From contig JAJXWO010000002.1 of NCBI GenBank assembly GCA_021781535.1, positions 124,001-188,000 on the forward strand: a stretch of 64,000 nt of DNA, read 5' to 3'. This DNA is from Deltaproteobacteria bacterium (GTDB lineage: Bacteria > Desulfobacterota > Desulfuromonadia > Geobacterales > Pseudopelobacteraceae). The notes under the pieces are model-generated. The model was not told the DNA's origin, did not search any database, and was given only the letters and a program-made list of their open reading frames with translations. Positions 28,627 to 38,039 of this stretch are shown here, in pieces; position 1 is the stretch's first letter, and the number at the start of each line of letters is the position of its first letter. The position numbers and the translations under genes are program-made.

Positions 28627-30087
28627 TTGAAAAATACTAAGTTCGAACGTACAAAGACAAAAACGGCACGTATTCCATCGCACAAAGCGGCTGAAACGAT
28701 GGCTGCAGACAAACCATTTGTGCCTTTGACCCGTAAAAATGTCCTGGAGTTGCGCATATCCTCCCTGGATGAAGACGGCTATGGAACCGCCCGCAACGAA
28801 GACGGGATGACGCTTCGTGTTGGCGGGGCCTTGCCGGGTGATCTTGTGCTGGCCGGCATCGATCACGTTGCCGGTGGCACAGCCTTTTGCCATGTAAAAA
28901 AGCTGTTGCAGCCATCTCAGCTGCGAAGTAACAATCCTCCTTGTCGCGAAAGTGCGGATTGTTTCGGCTGCCCATTAATTGCCATGAAATATTCCGAGCA
29001 GAAAAACTGGAAACGGGGCATGATTCTGGCTGAAATGGCCAAATATCCCGGTTTGTCGGATAGCGTCGTGCATCCGCTGCTTTCACCGGATAATCTGATC
29101 CATTATCGCACGACAGCGAAGCTGACGGTTGCCGGCAAGTTTTCAGAGCCGTTTATCGGTATCTACCGACGTGCAAGTCACGATGTCTATGATCTGGACC
29201 AGTGCCCGATTCATCATCCGCTTATTGACAAGGTGGTTGAAGCGGTCAGGAAGGGGATCAAAAAAGGGAAGGTGCAGGTTTATAATCCCCAAAGTAAGAT
29301 GGGGCTGCTGCGCTATCTGGTAGTACGTGTCTCTGTACATGAGAAAAAAGCGATGGTTGTTTTTGTCACTTCCAAGCGTTCCTTCAACGAGATTCATCAC
29401 CTGGGGCGTTTTGTGCAGGAGTTGGTTCCCGAGGTTGAAGTTGTTGTCCAGAATGTAAATGCAACTGAAGGTAATGTGATTATGGGGCAGAAAGATTATT
29501 TTCTGACCAAGAAACTGTACCTGACGGAACGGATTGGTGAAGTCGCTTTCAGGATTTCCCCCCGTTCATTCTTCCAGGTCAATAACAGCGGTGCCAATCT
29601 GATCTACAGTAAGGTGCGCGAATGGGCCGGGCTTACCGGTTCTGAAACAGTTCTCGATCTGTATTGCGGCATTGGCGGTATCGCGCTGTTTCTGGCCGGA
29701 TCCGCCAAGAATGTGATCGGGGTTGAAGTCGTTGAAGAGGCTGTAGCCGATGCACGTATGAATGCTCGAATAAACGGCATCAAAAACTGCCAATTCGAAG
29801 CCGGAGATGTTGCCGACCTGCTTGATGAGATGACGGCGGATCAACTCCAGGTCAATGTGGCGGTGCTAAACCCTCCCCGTAAAGGGTGTGATCAAAATGT
29901 GTTGGAGCGTGTTGTCGCTCTCGGGCCAAAATCGATTATTTATGTTTCGTGCTCTCCGCAAAGTCTTGCGCGTGATCTTGATATCCTGAACAATCTGGGA
30001 TATCTCTGTTGTGAGATTCAACCGGTTGATATGTTTCCGCAGACGGTACATGTTGAGAATGTTGCCAGGTTAGAGCTAACGAGATAA
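28627..30087 (+). CDS. rlmD: 23S rRNA (uracil-C5)-methyltransferase, RlmD type
   Basis: A SAM-dependent RNA m5U methyltransferase, 486 aa. It has an N-terminal TRAM-like segment (LRISSLDEDGYGTAR, GALPGDLVL). An Fe-S cluster site is formed by PCRESADCFGCPL and a later Cys in LDQCPIH. The methyltransferase core has VLDLYCGIGGIALFLA, and the catalytic Cys lies in YVSCSPQSLARDL. The start is TTG 28627, supported by AAGGA at 28613-28617. Methylation of U1939 is the usual role; U747 or tRNA U54 are alternatives within the family. Confidence 0.85.
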   Translation: MKNTKFERTKTKTARIPSHKAAETMAADKPFVPLTRKNVLELRISSLDEDGYGTARNEDGMTLRVGGALPGDLVLAGIDHVAGGTAFCHVKKLLQPSQLRSNNPPCRESADCFGCPLIAMKYSEQKNWKRGMILAEMAKYPGLSDSVVHPLLSPDNLIHYRTTAKLTVAGKFSEPFIGIYRRASHDVYDLDQCPIHHPLIDKVVEAVRKGIKKGKVQVYNPQSKMGLLRYLVVRVSVHEKKAMVVFVTSKRSFNEIHHLGRFVQELVPEVEVVVQNVNATEGNVIMGQKDYFLTKKLYLTERIGEVAFRISPRSFFQVNNSGANLIYSKVREWAGLTGSETVLDLYCGIGGIALFLAGSAKNVIGVEVVEEAVADARMNARINGIKNCQFEAGDVADLLDEMTADQLQVNVAVLNPPRKGCDQNVLERVVALGPKSIIYVSCSPQSLARDLDILNNLGYLCCEIQPVDMFPQTVHVENVARLELTR

Positions 30088-30106
30088 TTTTGGCAGCAAA
30101 ATCAGC

Positions 30107-30135
30107 TTGACATCTATGGCGTAACTTGCTATTAC
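30107..30135 (+). promoter_or_regulatory. Promoter for tRNA-Val
   Basis: TTGACA (30107-30112) and TATTAC (30130-30135) are 17 bases apart, and the -10 ends 18 bases before the tRNA. Position and spacing are those of a strong sigma-70 promoter. Confidence 0.75.
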
Positions 30136-30153
30136 TCTCCAGCTTTTTGATGT

Positions 30154-30228
30154 AGGCGCGTAGCTCAGCGGGAGAGCGCTACCCTGACACGGTAGAGGTC
30201 GGCGGTTCGACACCGCCCGCGCCTACCA
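30154..30228 (+). tRNA. tRNA-Val (GAC)
   Basis: A 75-base cloverleaf. The acceptor strands AGGCGCG and CGCGCCT pair perfectly and are followed by an encoded ACCA end. The D arm is GCTC/GAGC, the anticodon stem CTACC/GGTAG encloses the loop CTGACAC, giving anticodon GAC, and the T arm is GGCGG-TTCGACA-CCGCC. It lies between its own promoter and an intrinsic terminator, upstream of thrS. Confidence 0.95.
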
Positions 30229-30260
30229 TTAATTAAGCAGAGCGAAGCGAGCAGGATGCA

Positions 30261-30284
30261 GGCATCGATGTATCGATGCCTTTT
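30261..30284 (+). terminator. Terminator after tRNA-Val
   Basis: GGCATCGAT and ATCGATGCC form a 9-bp perfect stem with a 2-base spacer (the tip must open), followed by TTTTCTGTTT. It is 32 bases after the tRNA and 26 before thrS, so it may end the tRNA transcript or attenuate entry into thrS. Confidence 0.75.
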
Positions 30285-30310
30285 CTGTTTGCCCTCTTAA
30301 AGGGAAAATT

Positions 30311-32221
30311 ATGGCTACTATTTTAATCACACTTCCGGATAATTCTTCTCGTGAGCTTCACGAGAACGCTACTGTATATGATCTGGCTGCCTCAATTGGT
30401 GCCGGTCTTGCCAAAGCGGCGTTGGCGGGAAAAATTAACGGGCAGCTGGTAGATCTGTACTCCCGGTTGGCTGATGGTGATCGTGTTGAAATTGTTACTG
30501 ACAAGAGTCCGGAAGCACTTGAGATTATGCGTCACTCAACCTCGCATCTTATGGCTCAGGCTGTCAAGGAGCTCTTTCCTCAGGCCAAGGTTACGATTGG
30601 TCCGGCCATAGAGACCGGTTTTTATTATGATTTTGATGTAGATAAGCCGTTTACACCGGAAGATCTGGAGCGTATTGAGGCAAAGATGCAGGTGCTGGCC
30701 TCCGCAGATCAGAAAATTGAACGGCATGAGTATACCAGCGCCGATGCGATCAGTATGTTTGAAGCCATGGGAGAGCCGTATAAAACCGAATTGATTAATG
30801 ATCTCGGTGTTGAACGTGTATCGGTATACACCCAAGGCTCTTTTGCCGATCTTTGCCGTGGCCCGCATCTTCCGTCCACCGCGCGGATCAAGGCATTTAA
30901 ATTGCTTTCGATTGCCGGTGCGTACTGGCGTGGTGATGAAAAAAATCGTATGCTTCAGCGTATCTACGGAACCGCCTTTGTTGACAAAAAAGAGTTGGAA
31001 GCGTATCTCCACCGCCTTGAAGAGGCAAAGCGACGTGACCACCGCAAGATCGGCAGGGAGCTGGATCTGTTTTCTTTTTCTGATGAAGTTGGCGCCGGTT
31101 TCCCTATCTGGCATCCCAAGGGTGCCATGCTGCGCACTATTCTTGAAGATTTTGAGCGCAAAGAACATTTGAAACGGGATTACGACATAGTTGTTGGACC
31201 GCAGATCCTCAAGAGCGAGCTCTGGCAGCGTTCTGGACACTACGAGAACTACCGGGAAAACATGTATTTCACTGAGGTGGATGAGCAGAGTTACGGCATC
31301 AAGCCGATGAATTGCCTCTCCCATATGATGATTTACAAGTCCCAACTGCGGAGTTATCGGGATCTTCCGCTCCGCTATTTTGAACTCGGAACGGTGCACC
31401 GTCATGAACGGGCCGGCGTGCTCCATGGTCTTATGCGGGTACGATGCTTCACTCAGGATGATGCCCACATACTCTGCACTCCTGAACAACTTGATGCCGA
31501 AATCAAAGGTGTTCTCTCCTTTGTCAATGACGTGATGACAATTTTCGGTTTTGAATATGAAATGGAACTTTCAACTCGACCGGAAAAATCAATCGGATCA
31601 GATTCAGATTGGGAGCAAGCGACAGAAGCATTGCTGTCGGCTCTGAAGGATTCCGGTCGACCCTATGAGATAAATGAGGGCGATGGCGCGTTTTACGGGC
31701 CTAAAATAGATATAAAGCTTCGCGATTGTCTTGACAGGAGATGGCAGTGTGCTACTATCCAATGTGATTTTACCCTGCCGGAGCGCTTTGATCTTACGTA
31801 TGTAGCGTCTGACGGTGAACGTCGGCGTCCCATCATGGTACATCGTGTTATCCTCGGCTCGATTGAACGTTTTATCGGTGTTCTTATTGAACATTTTGCC
31901 GGCAGTTTTCCTCTCTGGATTTCTCCGGTTCAAGCAGTTGTTGTCACGGTGACGGATAACCAGGTGCCGTTTGCCCAGGATGTGTACAGGTTGTTGCGTA
32001 ATGCCGGAATACGCGTTGAACGTGACGTTCGTAATGAAAAGCTTGGCTTCAAAATCCGTGAGGCACAGCTGCAGAAAATACCCTACATGCTGGTTATCGG
32101 TGATAAAGAGGTTGAACAGGGTATGGTTACACCTCGTTATCGCGACGGCAAGAATCTCCCGGCTATGAAACCTGAAGAATTTGTCGAGTTTGTAACCCGG
32201 GAATGCAAGAATTATAAATAG
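30311..32221 (+). CDS. thrS: Threonyl-tRNA synthetase
   Basis: Charges tRNA-Thr. The 636-aa protein has an N-terminal TGS domain (residues 1-60), and an editing domain beginning around [13 protein letters not shown] with its HxxxH site. The class II catalytic core shows [29 protein letters not shown] (motif 2), the zinc ligand Cys in MNC, and [13 protein letters not shown] (motif 3). The C-terminal anticodon-binding domain starts near residue 540. It begins the thrS-infC-rpmI-rplT-pheST block typical of bacteria. Confidence 0.96.
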   Translation: MATILITLPDNSSRELHENATVYDLAASIGAGLAKAALAGKINGQLVDLYSRLADGDRVEIVTDKSPEALEIMRHSTSHLMAQAVKELFPQAKVTIGPAIETGFYYDFDVDKPFTPEDLERIEAKMQVLASADQKIERHEYTSADAISMFEAMGEPYKTELINDLGVERVSVYTQGSFADLCRGPHLPSTARIKAFKLLSIAGAYWRGDEKNRMLQRIYGTAFVDKKELEAYLHRLEEAKRRDHRKIGRELDLFSFSDEVGAGFPIWHPKGAMLRTILEDFERKEHLKRDYDIVVGPQILKSELWQRSGHYENYRENMYFTEVDEQSYGIKPMNCLSHMMIYKSQLRSYRDLPLRYFELGTVHRHERAGVLHGLMRVRCFTQDDAHILCTPEQLDAEIKGVLSFVNDVMTIFGFEYEMELSTRPEKSIGSDSDWEQATEALLSALKDSGRPYEINEGDGAFYGPKIDIKLRDCLDRRWQCATIQCDFTLPERFDLTYVASDGERRRPIMVHRVILGSIERFIGVLIEHFAGSFPLWISPVQAVVVTVTDNQVPFAQDVYRLLRNAGIRVERDVRNEKLGFKIREAQLQKIPYMLVIGDKEVEQGMVTPRYRDGKNLPAMKPEEFVEFVTRECKNYK

Positions 32222-32271
32222 ATGTAAGTCAGATAGTAGCGAAGAATAATCTGCTATCAGGAGGTGTCGCC

Positions 32272-32790
32272 ATAGCAAAACCGACCGTCAATATCAATCA
32301 GGCCATCAGGGTTTCTGAAGTTCGCGTAATTGGTGCAACTGGAGAGGCGCTTGGTGTGCTTACCCTTTCACAGGCATTAGAGCTGGCCGAACAACAACAG
32401 CTTGACCTTGTTGAAGTCTCACCAACTGCAGTCCCTCCTGTCTGCAGGATAATGGACTACGGTAAGTTCAAATATCAGCAGAGTAAAAAGCTTCAGGAAG
32501 CAAAAAAGAAACAGGTGCATGTGCTGTTAAAGGAAGTGAAGTTGCGCCCTAAGACAGATAGCCATGATCTGGAATTTAAAATAAATAACGTTAAACGTTT
32601 TCTTGAAGAGGGCAACAAGGCCAAGATTACTCTCGTTTTCCGTGGCCGCGAGATTACCCATATGGACGTCGGTCGGGCGGTTATTGAAAAGGTTGCGAAA
32701 GAATTGCAGGATGTCTGTGTAATAGAGAACCAACCTCGGGTTGAGGGGCGCAATATGTACATGATTGTTGCTCCAAAACCGAAGAAATAA
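32272..32790 (+). CDS. infC: Translation initiation factor IF-3, ATA start codon
   Basis: IF3 binds the 30S subunit and checks the start codon and initiator tRNA. The 172-aa protein covers the N-domain ([19 protein letters not shown], then [21 protein letters not shown]), a basic linker, and the C-domain ([37 protein letters not shown]). No ATG, GTG or TTG exists in frame upstream of the conserved N-domain. A strong CAGGAGGTG at 32258-32266 lies 5 bases before ATA 32272. A GTG at 32356 would cut off 28 conserved residues. Rare start codons on infC are known to allow IF3 to repress its own synthesis. Confidence 0.92.
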   Translation: MAKPTVNINQAIRVSEVRVIGATGEALGVLTLSQALELAEQQQLDLVEVSPTAVPPVCRIMDYGKFKYQQSKKLQEAKKKQVHVLLKEVKLRPKTDSHDLEFKINNVKRFLEEGNKAKITLVFRGREITHMDVGRAVIEKVAKELQDVCVIENQPRVEGRNMYMIVAPKPKK

Positions 32791-32840
32791 AGACGTATAA
32801 ACATTATAGTTACGCTATTATAACGAAGAAGGAGTTTTAC

Positions 32841-33038
32841 ATGCCAAAAATTAAAACCAATCGTGGCGCTGCCAAGCGCTTCAGAAAATCAGCGTCCGGA
32901 CGTATTAAACGCGGCGCAGCCTTTACCAGTCATATTCTGACCTGCAAGAGCACGAAGCGCAAACGGAACCTGCGCATGGGCGGAATGGTCGCAGCTGTTG
33001 ACCAGAAGAATATAGCCCGTTTGATCCCTTACAAATAA
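32841..33038 (+). CDS. rpmI: 50S ribosomal protein L35
   Basis: A 65-aa basic ribosomal protein. It opens [20 protein letters not shown] and ends NIARLIPYK, both diagnostic for L35, with the KRKRNLR segment in the middle. GAAGGAG precedes ATG 32841. It lies between infC and rplT as in most bacteria. Confidence 0.97.
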   Translation: MPKIKTNRGAAKRFRKSASGRIKRGAAFTSHILTCKSTKRKRNLRMGGMVAAVDQKNIARLIPYK

Positions 33039-33043
33039 CAATA

Positions 33044-33105
33044 TTCTCTCACGTATGTGAGGGGATGCATAATGCCACGAACCATGAGGAAATTGTCTCC
33101 CCTTG
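33044..33105 (+). promoter_or_regulatory. Possible ribosomal protein leader before rplT
   Basis: The 105-base gap between rpmI and rplT is structured. TTCTCTCAC (33044-33052) pairs with GTGAGGGGA (33057-33065), a 9-bp stem including two G-T pairs, with a GTAT loop. GGGG at 33061-33064 could instead pair with CCCC near 33099. L20 autoregulation through such structures is known in other bacteria; here it is only a suggestion. Confidence 0.35.
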
Positions 33106-33143
33106 TGGATCTGGCCAATTCAGCAACGAAGGAGTAGTGACGT

Positions 33144-33497
33144 ATGGCACGTGTAAAAAGAGGGTTTAAAGCGAGACGCAGACGCAACAAAGTATTGAAA
33201 CTGGCTAAGGGGTATCGTGGCGCACGCAGTAAGCTGTTTCGCAGTGCGACAGAGGCGGTTGACCGGGCTTTAAATTATGCCTTCCGCGACCGGCGCGTCA
33301 AAAAGCGTGATTTCCGCAGTCTGTGGATCGTTCGCATTAATGCTGCATCGCGTCTTAATGGTTTGTCGTACAGCAAGTTCATCTTTGGTCTCAAAAAAGC
33401 CAATGTCCAGATTGATCGCAAGGTGCTGGCTGACATTGCTGTGACCGACCCGGATGGATTTGCACAGATTGCAGTGCTTGCCAAAGCCGGTATCTAG
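33144..33497 (+). CDS. rplT: 50S ribosomal protein L20
   Basis: A 117-aa early-assembly protein of the large subunit. It begins [23 protein letters not shown], a hallmark of L20. [21 protein letters not shown] and [14 protein letters not shown] are also characteristic. AAGGAG precedes ATG 33144. An intrinsic terminator follows 24 bases after the stop. Confidence 0.97.
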   Translation: MARVKRGFKARRRRNKVLKLAKGYRGARSKLFRSATEAVDRALNYAFRDRRVKKRDFRSLWIVRINAASRLNGLSYSKFIFGLKKANVQIDRKVLADIAVTDPDGFAQIAVLAKAGI

Positions 33498-33521
33498 GAG
33501 CTTTGTAAGTTTATTTTACGG

Positions 33522-33555
33522 AAAGGGAATGGGACTGGATCCTGTTCCCTTTTTT
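33522..33555 (+). terminator. Terminator between rplT and pheS
   Basis: AAAGGGAA and TTCCCTTT flank an inner GGGACTGGATCC segment and are followed by a run of T. The structure lies between rplT and pheS and may end or attenuate transcription into pheST. No Phe-rich leader peptide was found near it. Confidence 0.7.
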
Positions 33556-33604
33556 GTACAGCATATATGCTGTTACTACTATTTTGTCTCGAAGGTAATC
33601 AACT

Positions 33605-34621
33605 ATGCGGGAACAACTTGAGCAATTGAGAAGTGGCGCCTTGCAGGCCATTGCCGCCGCGTCCTCAGTGGAGCAACTTCAGGAAATACGTATCAGTATG
33701 CTTGGGCGCAAAGGCGAATTGACAGCTCTGATGAAAGGGCTTGGTGCTCTATCGGCTGCAGAACGTCCAATAGTCGGGCAGATGGTTAATGCAGTACGTG
33801 ACGAAATTGAATCGTCTCTTGGCGCTGCAATCATGTCGGCACAGGAAGAGGTTATTGCAGCTCGCCTTCGATCAGAGCGCATTGATACTTCTCTTCCCGG
33901 TCGTCGCCCGGTCAAGGGTTCTAAACATCCAGTCTCGCTGGTTATTGAAGAGATCTGCTCTATTTTTGCAGGGCTCGGTTTTGCGGTTGCCGAAGGGCCT
34001 GAGATTGAACATGACTGGTACAATTTTGAAGCACTTAATTTTCCACCTGAACACCCTGCCCGTGATATGCAGGATACATTTTTTGTTGAAAACAACTTGC
34101 TGCTGCGGACCCATACCTCACCGGTGCAAATTCGTACCATGCTCAAGCAAAAGCCTCCGGTACGCATTATCGCTCCAGGGACCGTGTATCGCTGCGATTC
34201 AGATGCGACACACTCCCCGATGTTTCATCAGATTGAAGGTCTAATGGTCGATTCTGCCGTGACCTTTGGCGATCTGAAAGGCATTCTGACCGTGTTCACC
34301 AACCAGCTTTTCGGGCAGAAAACCGGAGTGCGGCTTCGCCCCAGTTATTTTCCTTTTACGGAGCCATCGGCTGAGGTGGATATTGCCTGTGTCATTTGTG
34401 GCGGCAAAGGGTGCCGGGTTTGTAAAAACAGCGGCTGGCTCGAGATTCTCGGGGCAGGCATGGTTGATCCGGAAGTCTACCGCCACGTTCAGTATGATGC
34501 TGAAAATATTTCCGGTTTTGCTTTTGGAATGGGGATCGAACGTATTGCAATGCTTAAGTATGGCATTTCTGATATGCGCCTCCTGTTCGAAAATGATGTC
34601 CGCTTTCTCCGGCAGTTCTAA
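33605..34621 (+). CDS. pheS: Phenylalanyl-tRNA synthetase alpha subunit
   Basis: The catalytic subunit of the (alpha-beta)2 enzyme that charges tRNA-Phe. The 338-aa protein has an N-terminal coiled coil for tRNA binding (residues 1-90). The class II core follows: [72 protein letters not shown] and [14 protein letters not shown]. It lies 27 bases upstream of pheT and is transcribed with it. Confidence 0.96.
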   Translation: MREQLEQLRSGALQAIAAASSVEQLQEIRISMLGRKGELTALMKGLGALSAAERPIVGQMVNAVRDEIESSLGAAIMSAQEEVIAARLRSERIDTSLPGRRPVKGSKHPVSLVIEEICSIFAGLGFAVAEGPEIEHDWYNFEALNFPPEHPARDMQDTFFVENNLLLRTHTSPVQIRTMLKQKPPVRIIAPGTVYRCDSDATHSPMFHQIEGLMVDSAVTFGDLKGILTVFTNQLFGQKTGVRLRPSYFPFTEPSAEVDIACVICGGKGCRVCKNSGWLEILGAGMVDPEVYRHVQYDAENISGFAFGMGIERIAMLKYGISDMRLLFENDVRFLRQF

Positions 34622-34648
34622 TCCCACTATATATTATGGTGCATTGAT

Positions 34649-37057
34649 ATGAATGTTACGTACAACTGGCTAAAAGAATTTGTCGATTTCCATGAAACCC
34701 CTGAAGAACTTGCTGCGCTGTTAACCATGCTTGGGCTCGAAGTAGAGTCAATGGAAAAGCTTGGCGAAGGAATGGATAGTATTGTCGTGGCGCTGGTTGA
34801 AGAAAAACGTCAGCACCCTAATGCCGATAAACTTTCGTTATGTCGGGTGAATAATGGGACGGAACTACTCGATATCGTGTGCGGAGCCCAGAACTTCAAG
34901 CAGGGGGATACCGTTGTGTTAGCCCAGATTGGGTCCGTGCTGCCCGGTGATTTTAAAATTAAAAAATCTAAAATACGCGGTGAAGAGTCATGCGGAATGC
35001 TCTGTTCTGAAAAGGAGCTGGGTTTGGCTGAGGAGAGTGCCGGTATTATAGTTCTGCCTCCAGAGTGCGCACCACTCGGAACGCCGGTTTTTACCGCTCT
35101 TGGGCTTAAAGATACTCTGTTTGAGATTGGCCTGACTCCTAACCGTTCGGACTGTTTGAGTGCGATCGGGATTGCGCGTGATATCGCCGCCAAGCTCGAT
35201 CTGAAACTGAAGTACCCTGGTTCCCCGGTGGTGGAAGGCGCTCAGAAGGTTGAGTCGATAATCGGAGTAACGGTAGAGGATACTGACAACTGTCCGCGTT
35301 ATGCTGCCCGATATCTTTCCGGCTGCACGATTGCTCCCTCACCGGAATGGCTGGTAAAACGTCTCAACACAATCGGTGTACGATCTATCAACAATGTCGT
35401 TGATATTACGAATCTGGTCATGATGGAGTTAGGGCAGCCGCTGCATGCCTTTGATTGTGACCGGCTTGCAGGACACCGGATTGTTGTGCGTACCGCACAC
35501 GAGGGAGAGCAGTTTACGACTCTTGATAATCAACTCCGCATTCTGACATCAACTGATCTTGTCATTTGCGATGCAGAGCGCCCTGTCGCTCTGGCGGGCG
35601 TTATGGGCGGATTGAACTCTGAAATTGAAAACACGACAACTTCAATTCTTCTTGAGAGCGCTTTTTTCAAACCGGCCACAATTCGTAAAACCAGTAAAAG
35701 AGTCGGCCTGCACACTGAATCTTCACACCGTTTTGAGCGGGGCATAGATATCGATAATGTAGCCCGTGCGCTTGACAGGGCAGCCGGGTTGATCGTCGAG
35801 CTGGCTGGTGGTGTTTTGGCTCACGGATGCATTGATGTCTATTCGGATAAAAAAGAACGTGCTGCAATCACGTTTCGACCCGAAAAAGCAAATAAACTGA
35901 TCGGGATTGACCTGGAGAGGGATGCTATTATAGGCATTCTGACTCGATTGGAATGCCGGGTTTCTCCGGGTGCTGATGGTTCTGTTTTGGTAGTGCCACC
36001 GCACTATCGTATCGATATAGAGCGTGAAATTGACCTAATTGAAGAAATAGCCCGTTTAAACGGTTATGATAAGATTCCTGCAACCATGCCGCATGCAAGA
36101 GTCGTCTCAGACAGAGCAACTCGTCATCAGGAAATTGAAAAGCAGATACGAGATCTTCTGGTAAATAATGGAATGACTGAAATTATCAATTTCAGTTTTA
36201 CCGCTCCTGACGCAGCCTGCAAGCTACTGCTGACAGATGATGATCCGCGACACCTTGCGATCAGGCTGGTCAACCCGCTAGTCGATGAACAGTCGGTAAT
36301 GCGTACTACCTTGTTGCCCGGGCTTCTGGAAACCATTGCAAGAAATATTAATTACCGTTCACTGGATCTCAAGCTCTTTGAAATGAGGCGCGTCTACATT
36401 CCCGGCGAGGCGGAGACTATGCCCCAAGAACCACTGTGCCTCGTAGGAGCTATCACCGGATCGCGGGACGGAGACGAGTGGAGTCGTCCCAATGAGCTGG
36501 TTGATTTTTATGATGCAAAGGGACTTATTGAGACAGTCCTGGATTTTCTGGACATCGGAGGGGTGTCATGGAAAACGGAAGATCCGGAAACTTATTTTCA
36601 TCCGGGGAAGTCGAGCCGGATTTATGCCGGTCGTGAATATATCGGGTCGGTTGGGGAACTGCACCCATCGGTACAAAAAAACTTTCACATTGAAAAGCCC
36701 GTATATTGTTTTGAGCTCAACGTTGAAAAAATAGTGAAGCTGTCCAGAACCAAAAAAACTATCATTGCCCCTTCCCGGTTCCCTGACAGCAGTCGCGATA
36801 TTGCCATGCTGGTTCCGGAAGAGCTTGCTGCCGTCAAGATCGTTGAGTGTATCAGAGCAGAAAAATCAAAAGAAATTGAAAATGTTCAGATCTTTGACGT
36901 CTATCGCGGCAACGGTGTCCCTGATGGGCACAAAAGTATTGCGGTACGCATTAAATACAGATCCTTTGAGCGTACATTAGCCGAAGAAGAGATCGCCTTG
37001 CTTCATAATAAAATAGTTGAAAACCTGATAAGTAAATTACGGGTAACAGTGCGATAA
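34649..37057 (+). CDS. pheT: Phenylalanyl-tRNA synthetase beta subunit
   Basis: The 802-aa beta subunit. It has a B1 domain, a tRNA-binding OB domain (VEEKRQHPNADKLSLCRV, VCGAQNF), a B3/B4 editing core (NNVVDITNLVMMELGQPLHAFD, GVMGG), and a B5 domain. The inactive catalytic-like part carries NPLVDEQSVMRTTLLPGLL. A C-terminal anticodon-binding FDX-ACB domain follows (SRFPDSSRDIAMLVPEEL). Length is standard. Confidence 0.96.
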   Translation: MNVTYNWLKEFVDFHETPEELAALLTMLGLEVESMEKLGEGMDSIVVALVEEKRQHPNADKLSLCRVNNGTELLDIVCGAQNFKQGDTVVLAQIGSVLPGDFKIKKSKIRGEESCGMLCSEKELGLAEESAGIIVLPPECAPLGTPVFTALGLKDTLFEIGLTPNRSDCLSAIGIARDIAAKLDLKLKYPGSPVVEGAQKVESIIGVTVEDTDNCPRYAARYLSGCTIAPSPEWLVKRLNTIGVRSINNVVDITNLVMMELGQPLHAFDCDRLAGHRIVVRTAHEGEQFTTLDNQLRILTSTDLVICDAERPVALAGVMGGLNSEIENTTTSILLESAFFKPATIRKTSKRVGLHTESSHRFERGIDIDNVARALDRAAGLIVELAGGVLAHGCIDVYSDKKERAAITFRPEKANKLIGIDLERDAIIGILTRLECRVSPGADGSVLVVPPHYRIDIEREIDLIEEIARLNGYDKIPATMPHARVVSDRATRHQEIEKQIRDLLVNNGMTEIINFSFTAPDAACKLLLTDDDPRHLAIRLVNPLVDEQSVMRTTLLPGLLETIARNINYRSLDLKLFEMRRVYIPGEAETMPQEPLCLVGAITGSRDGDEWSRPNELVDFYDAKGLIETVLDFLDIGGVSWKTEDPETYFHPGKSSRIYAGREYIGSVGELHPSVQKNFHIEKPVYCFELNVEKIVKLSRTKKTIIAPSRFPDSSRDIAMLVPEELAAVKIVECIRAEKSKEIENVQIFDVYRGNGVPDGHKSIAVRIKYRSFERTLAEEEIALLHNKIVENLISKLRVTVR

Positions 37058-37141
37058 AAATTATTGCGTAATAGATGCCTCTGTGCTATAAAATTTCTCC
37101 TTTTGATTCAGTGTATTAACCGATAACAGATTGAGGTAACT

Positions 37142-37426
37142 ATGACAAAAGCAGACATCGTTGAACGTATTCATCAGAAAATCGGTTTTTCAAAAAAAGA
37201 ATCAGCTGAAATGGTAGAAACCGTCTTTGGGCTTCTTAAGGTAACATTAGAATCCGGAGAAAAAATCAAGATTGCCGGATTTGGCAATTTTGTTGTAAAA
37301 CAAAAGGCTGATCGTCGCGGACGAAATCCGCAGACCGGCGAAACAATAACAATCAATGCGCGCAGAATCCTGACATTCAAGCCAAGTCAGGTTCTTAAAA
37401 ATGCAATAAATGCTGAAGCCAAATAG
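37142..37426 (+). CDS. ihfA: Integration host factor subunit alpha
   Basis: A DNA-bending nucleoid protein that also supports sigma-54 promoters and phage integration. The 94-aa protein has KADIVERIHQKIGFSKKESAEM, then GEKIKIAGFGNFVV, and the DNA-binding arm RRGRNPQTGETITI. Position after pheT is the classical ihfA location. GAGGTAACT precedes ATG 37142. HU is the alternative, but the arm sequence and gene order favour IhfA. Confidence 0.93.
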   Translation: MTKADIVERIHQKIGFSKKESAEMVETVFGLLKVTLESGEKIKIAGFGNFVVKQKADRRGRNPQTGETITINARRILTFKPSQVLKNAINAEAK

Positions 37427-37449
37427 ATTGCAGTGACAGTTTAATCATT

Positions 37450-37803
37450 ATGGCTTCAACCTTATCTGAAAAAATATATTATAAAATCGGCGAAGTCGCT
37501 GAAGTTGCCGGCGTTAAAACCTCTGTCTTACGTTTTTGGGAGTCTGAATTTTCTTTTCTAAAACCAGTGAAAAGCAGTTCCGGCCAGCGATTATATTCAA
37601 AAAATGAAGTTGACCTTGTTATGCAGGTCAAGCACCTCTTGTACGAAGAAAAATTTACAATTGAGGGTGTTAAGAAGCGTATCACTTCAAAAGGTAAGCT
37701 GGTTAAAACGGAAGACCTTCTTGATAAAGGGGCCGCTTTGGAATGTAGCGAGGTCTTGAAGGCAGTCCGGAACGAGCTGAAAGTATTACGAGATTTACTG
37801 TAG
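37450..37803 (+). CDS. MerR-family transcriptional regulator
   Basis: A 117-aa regulator with an N-terminal MerR winged helix (YYKIGEVAEVAGVKTSVLRFWESEF, with GQRLYSKNEVDLVMQVK) and a short C-terminal helix of dimerisation type. No metal-binding cysteine pattern is present. It follows ihfA after 23 bases and is probably co-transcribed with it, an arrangement seen in related bacteria. tRNA-Pro begins 12 bases after its stop. Confidence 0.88.
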   Translation: MASTLSEKIYYKIGEVAEVAGVKTSVLRFWESEFSFLKPVKSSSGQRLYSKNEVDLVMQVKHLLYEEKFTIEGVKKRITSKGKLVKTEDLLDKGAALECSEVLKAVRNELKVLRDLL

Positions 37804-37814
37804 AATAGTTTTAT

Positions 37815-37891
37815 CGGTGCGTAGCGCAGCCTGGTAGCGCACTAGACTGGGGGTCTAGTGGTCGCAAGTTCAAATCTTGTCGCACCGACCA
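37815..37891 (+). tRNA. tRNA-Pro (GGG)
   Basis: A 77-base cloverleaf. The acceptor strands CGGTGCG and CGCACCG pair, with an encoded ACCA end. The anticodon stem CTAGA/TCTAG encloses the loop CTGGGGG, giving anticodon GGG. The T arm is GCAAG-TTCAAAT-CTTGT, with the G-T pairs allowed. It follows the MerR gene closely and a terminator comes 5 bases after it. Confidence 0.95.
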
Positions 37892-37896
37892 TTTTA

Positions 37897-37935
37897 AGCG
37901 GGTTTACAGAGATTCTGTGAACCCGCTATTTTTTT
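37897..37935 (+). terminator. Terminator after tRNA-Pro
   Basis: AGCGGGTTTACAGA and TCTGTGAACCCGCT form a long stem with one G-T pair and a short loop, followed by ATTTTTTT. It ends the long thrS-to-tRNA-Pro block before the convergent accessory locus. Confidence 0.92.
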
Positions 37936-38039
37936 GCATCTTCTTGCACAAATTCCATATTTTATATCTTCAATAACTCTTCAACTTCTGCCCCACTTCC
38001 CCAAGTCTGATACTCATAATACTTTATGCGGCACCTATA

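Noticed and set aside
32356-32790. GTG 32356 as the infC start
   Set aside because: It removes the conserved N-terminal IF3 residues, and the strong ribosome site is in front of ATA 32272.
33560-33604. A leader peptide for attenuation before pheS
   Set aside because: The short frame near 33568 has only one Phe codon and overlaps the pheS start, unlike a Phe-rich attenuator peptide.
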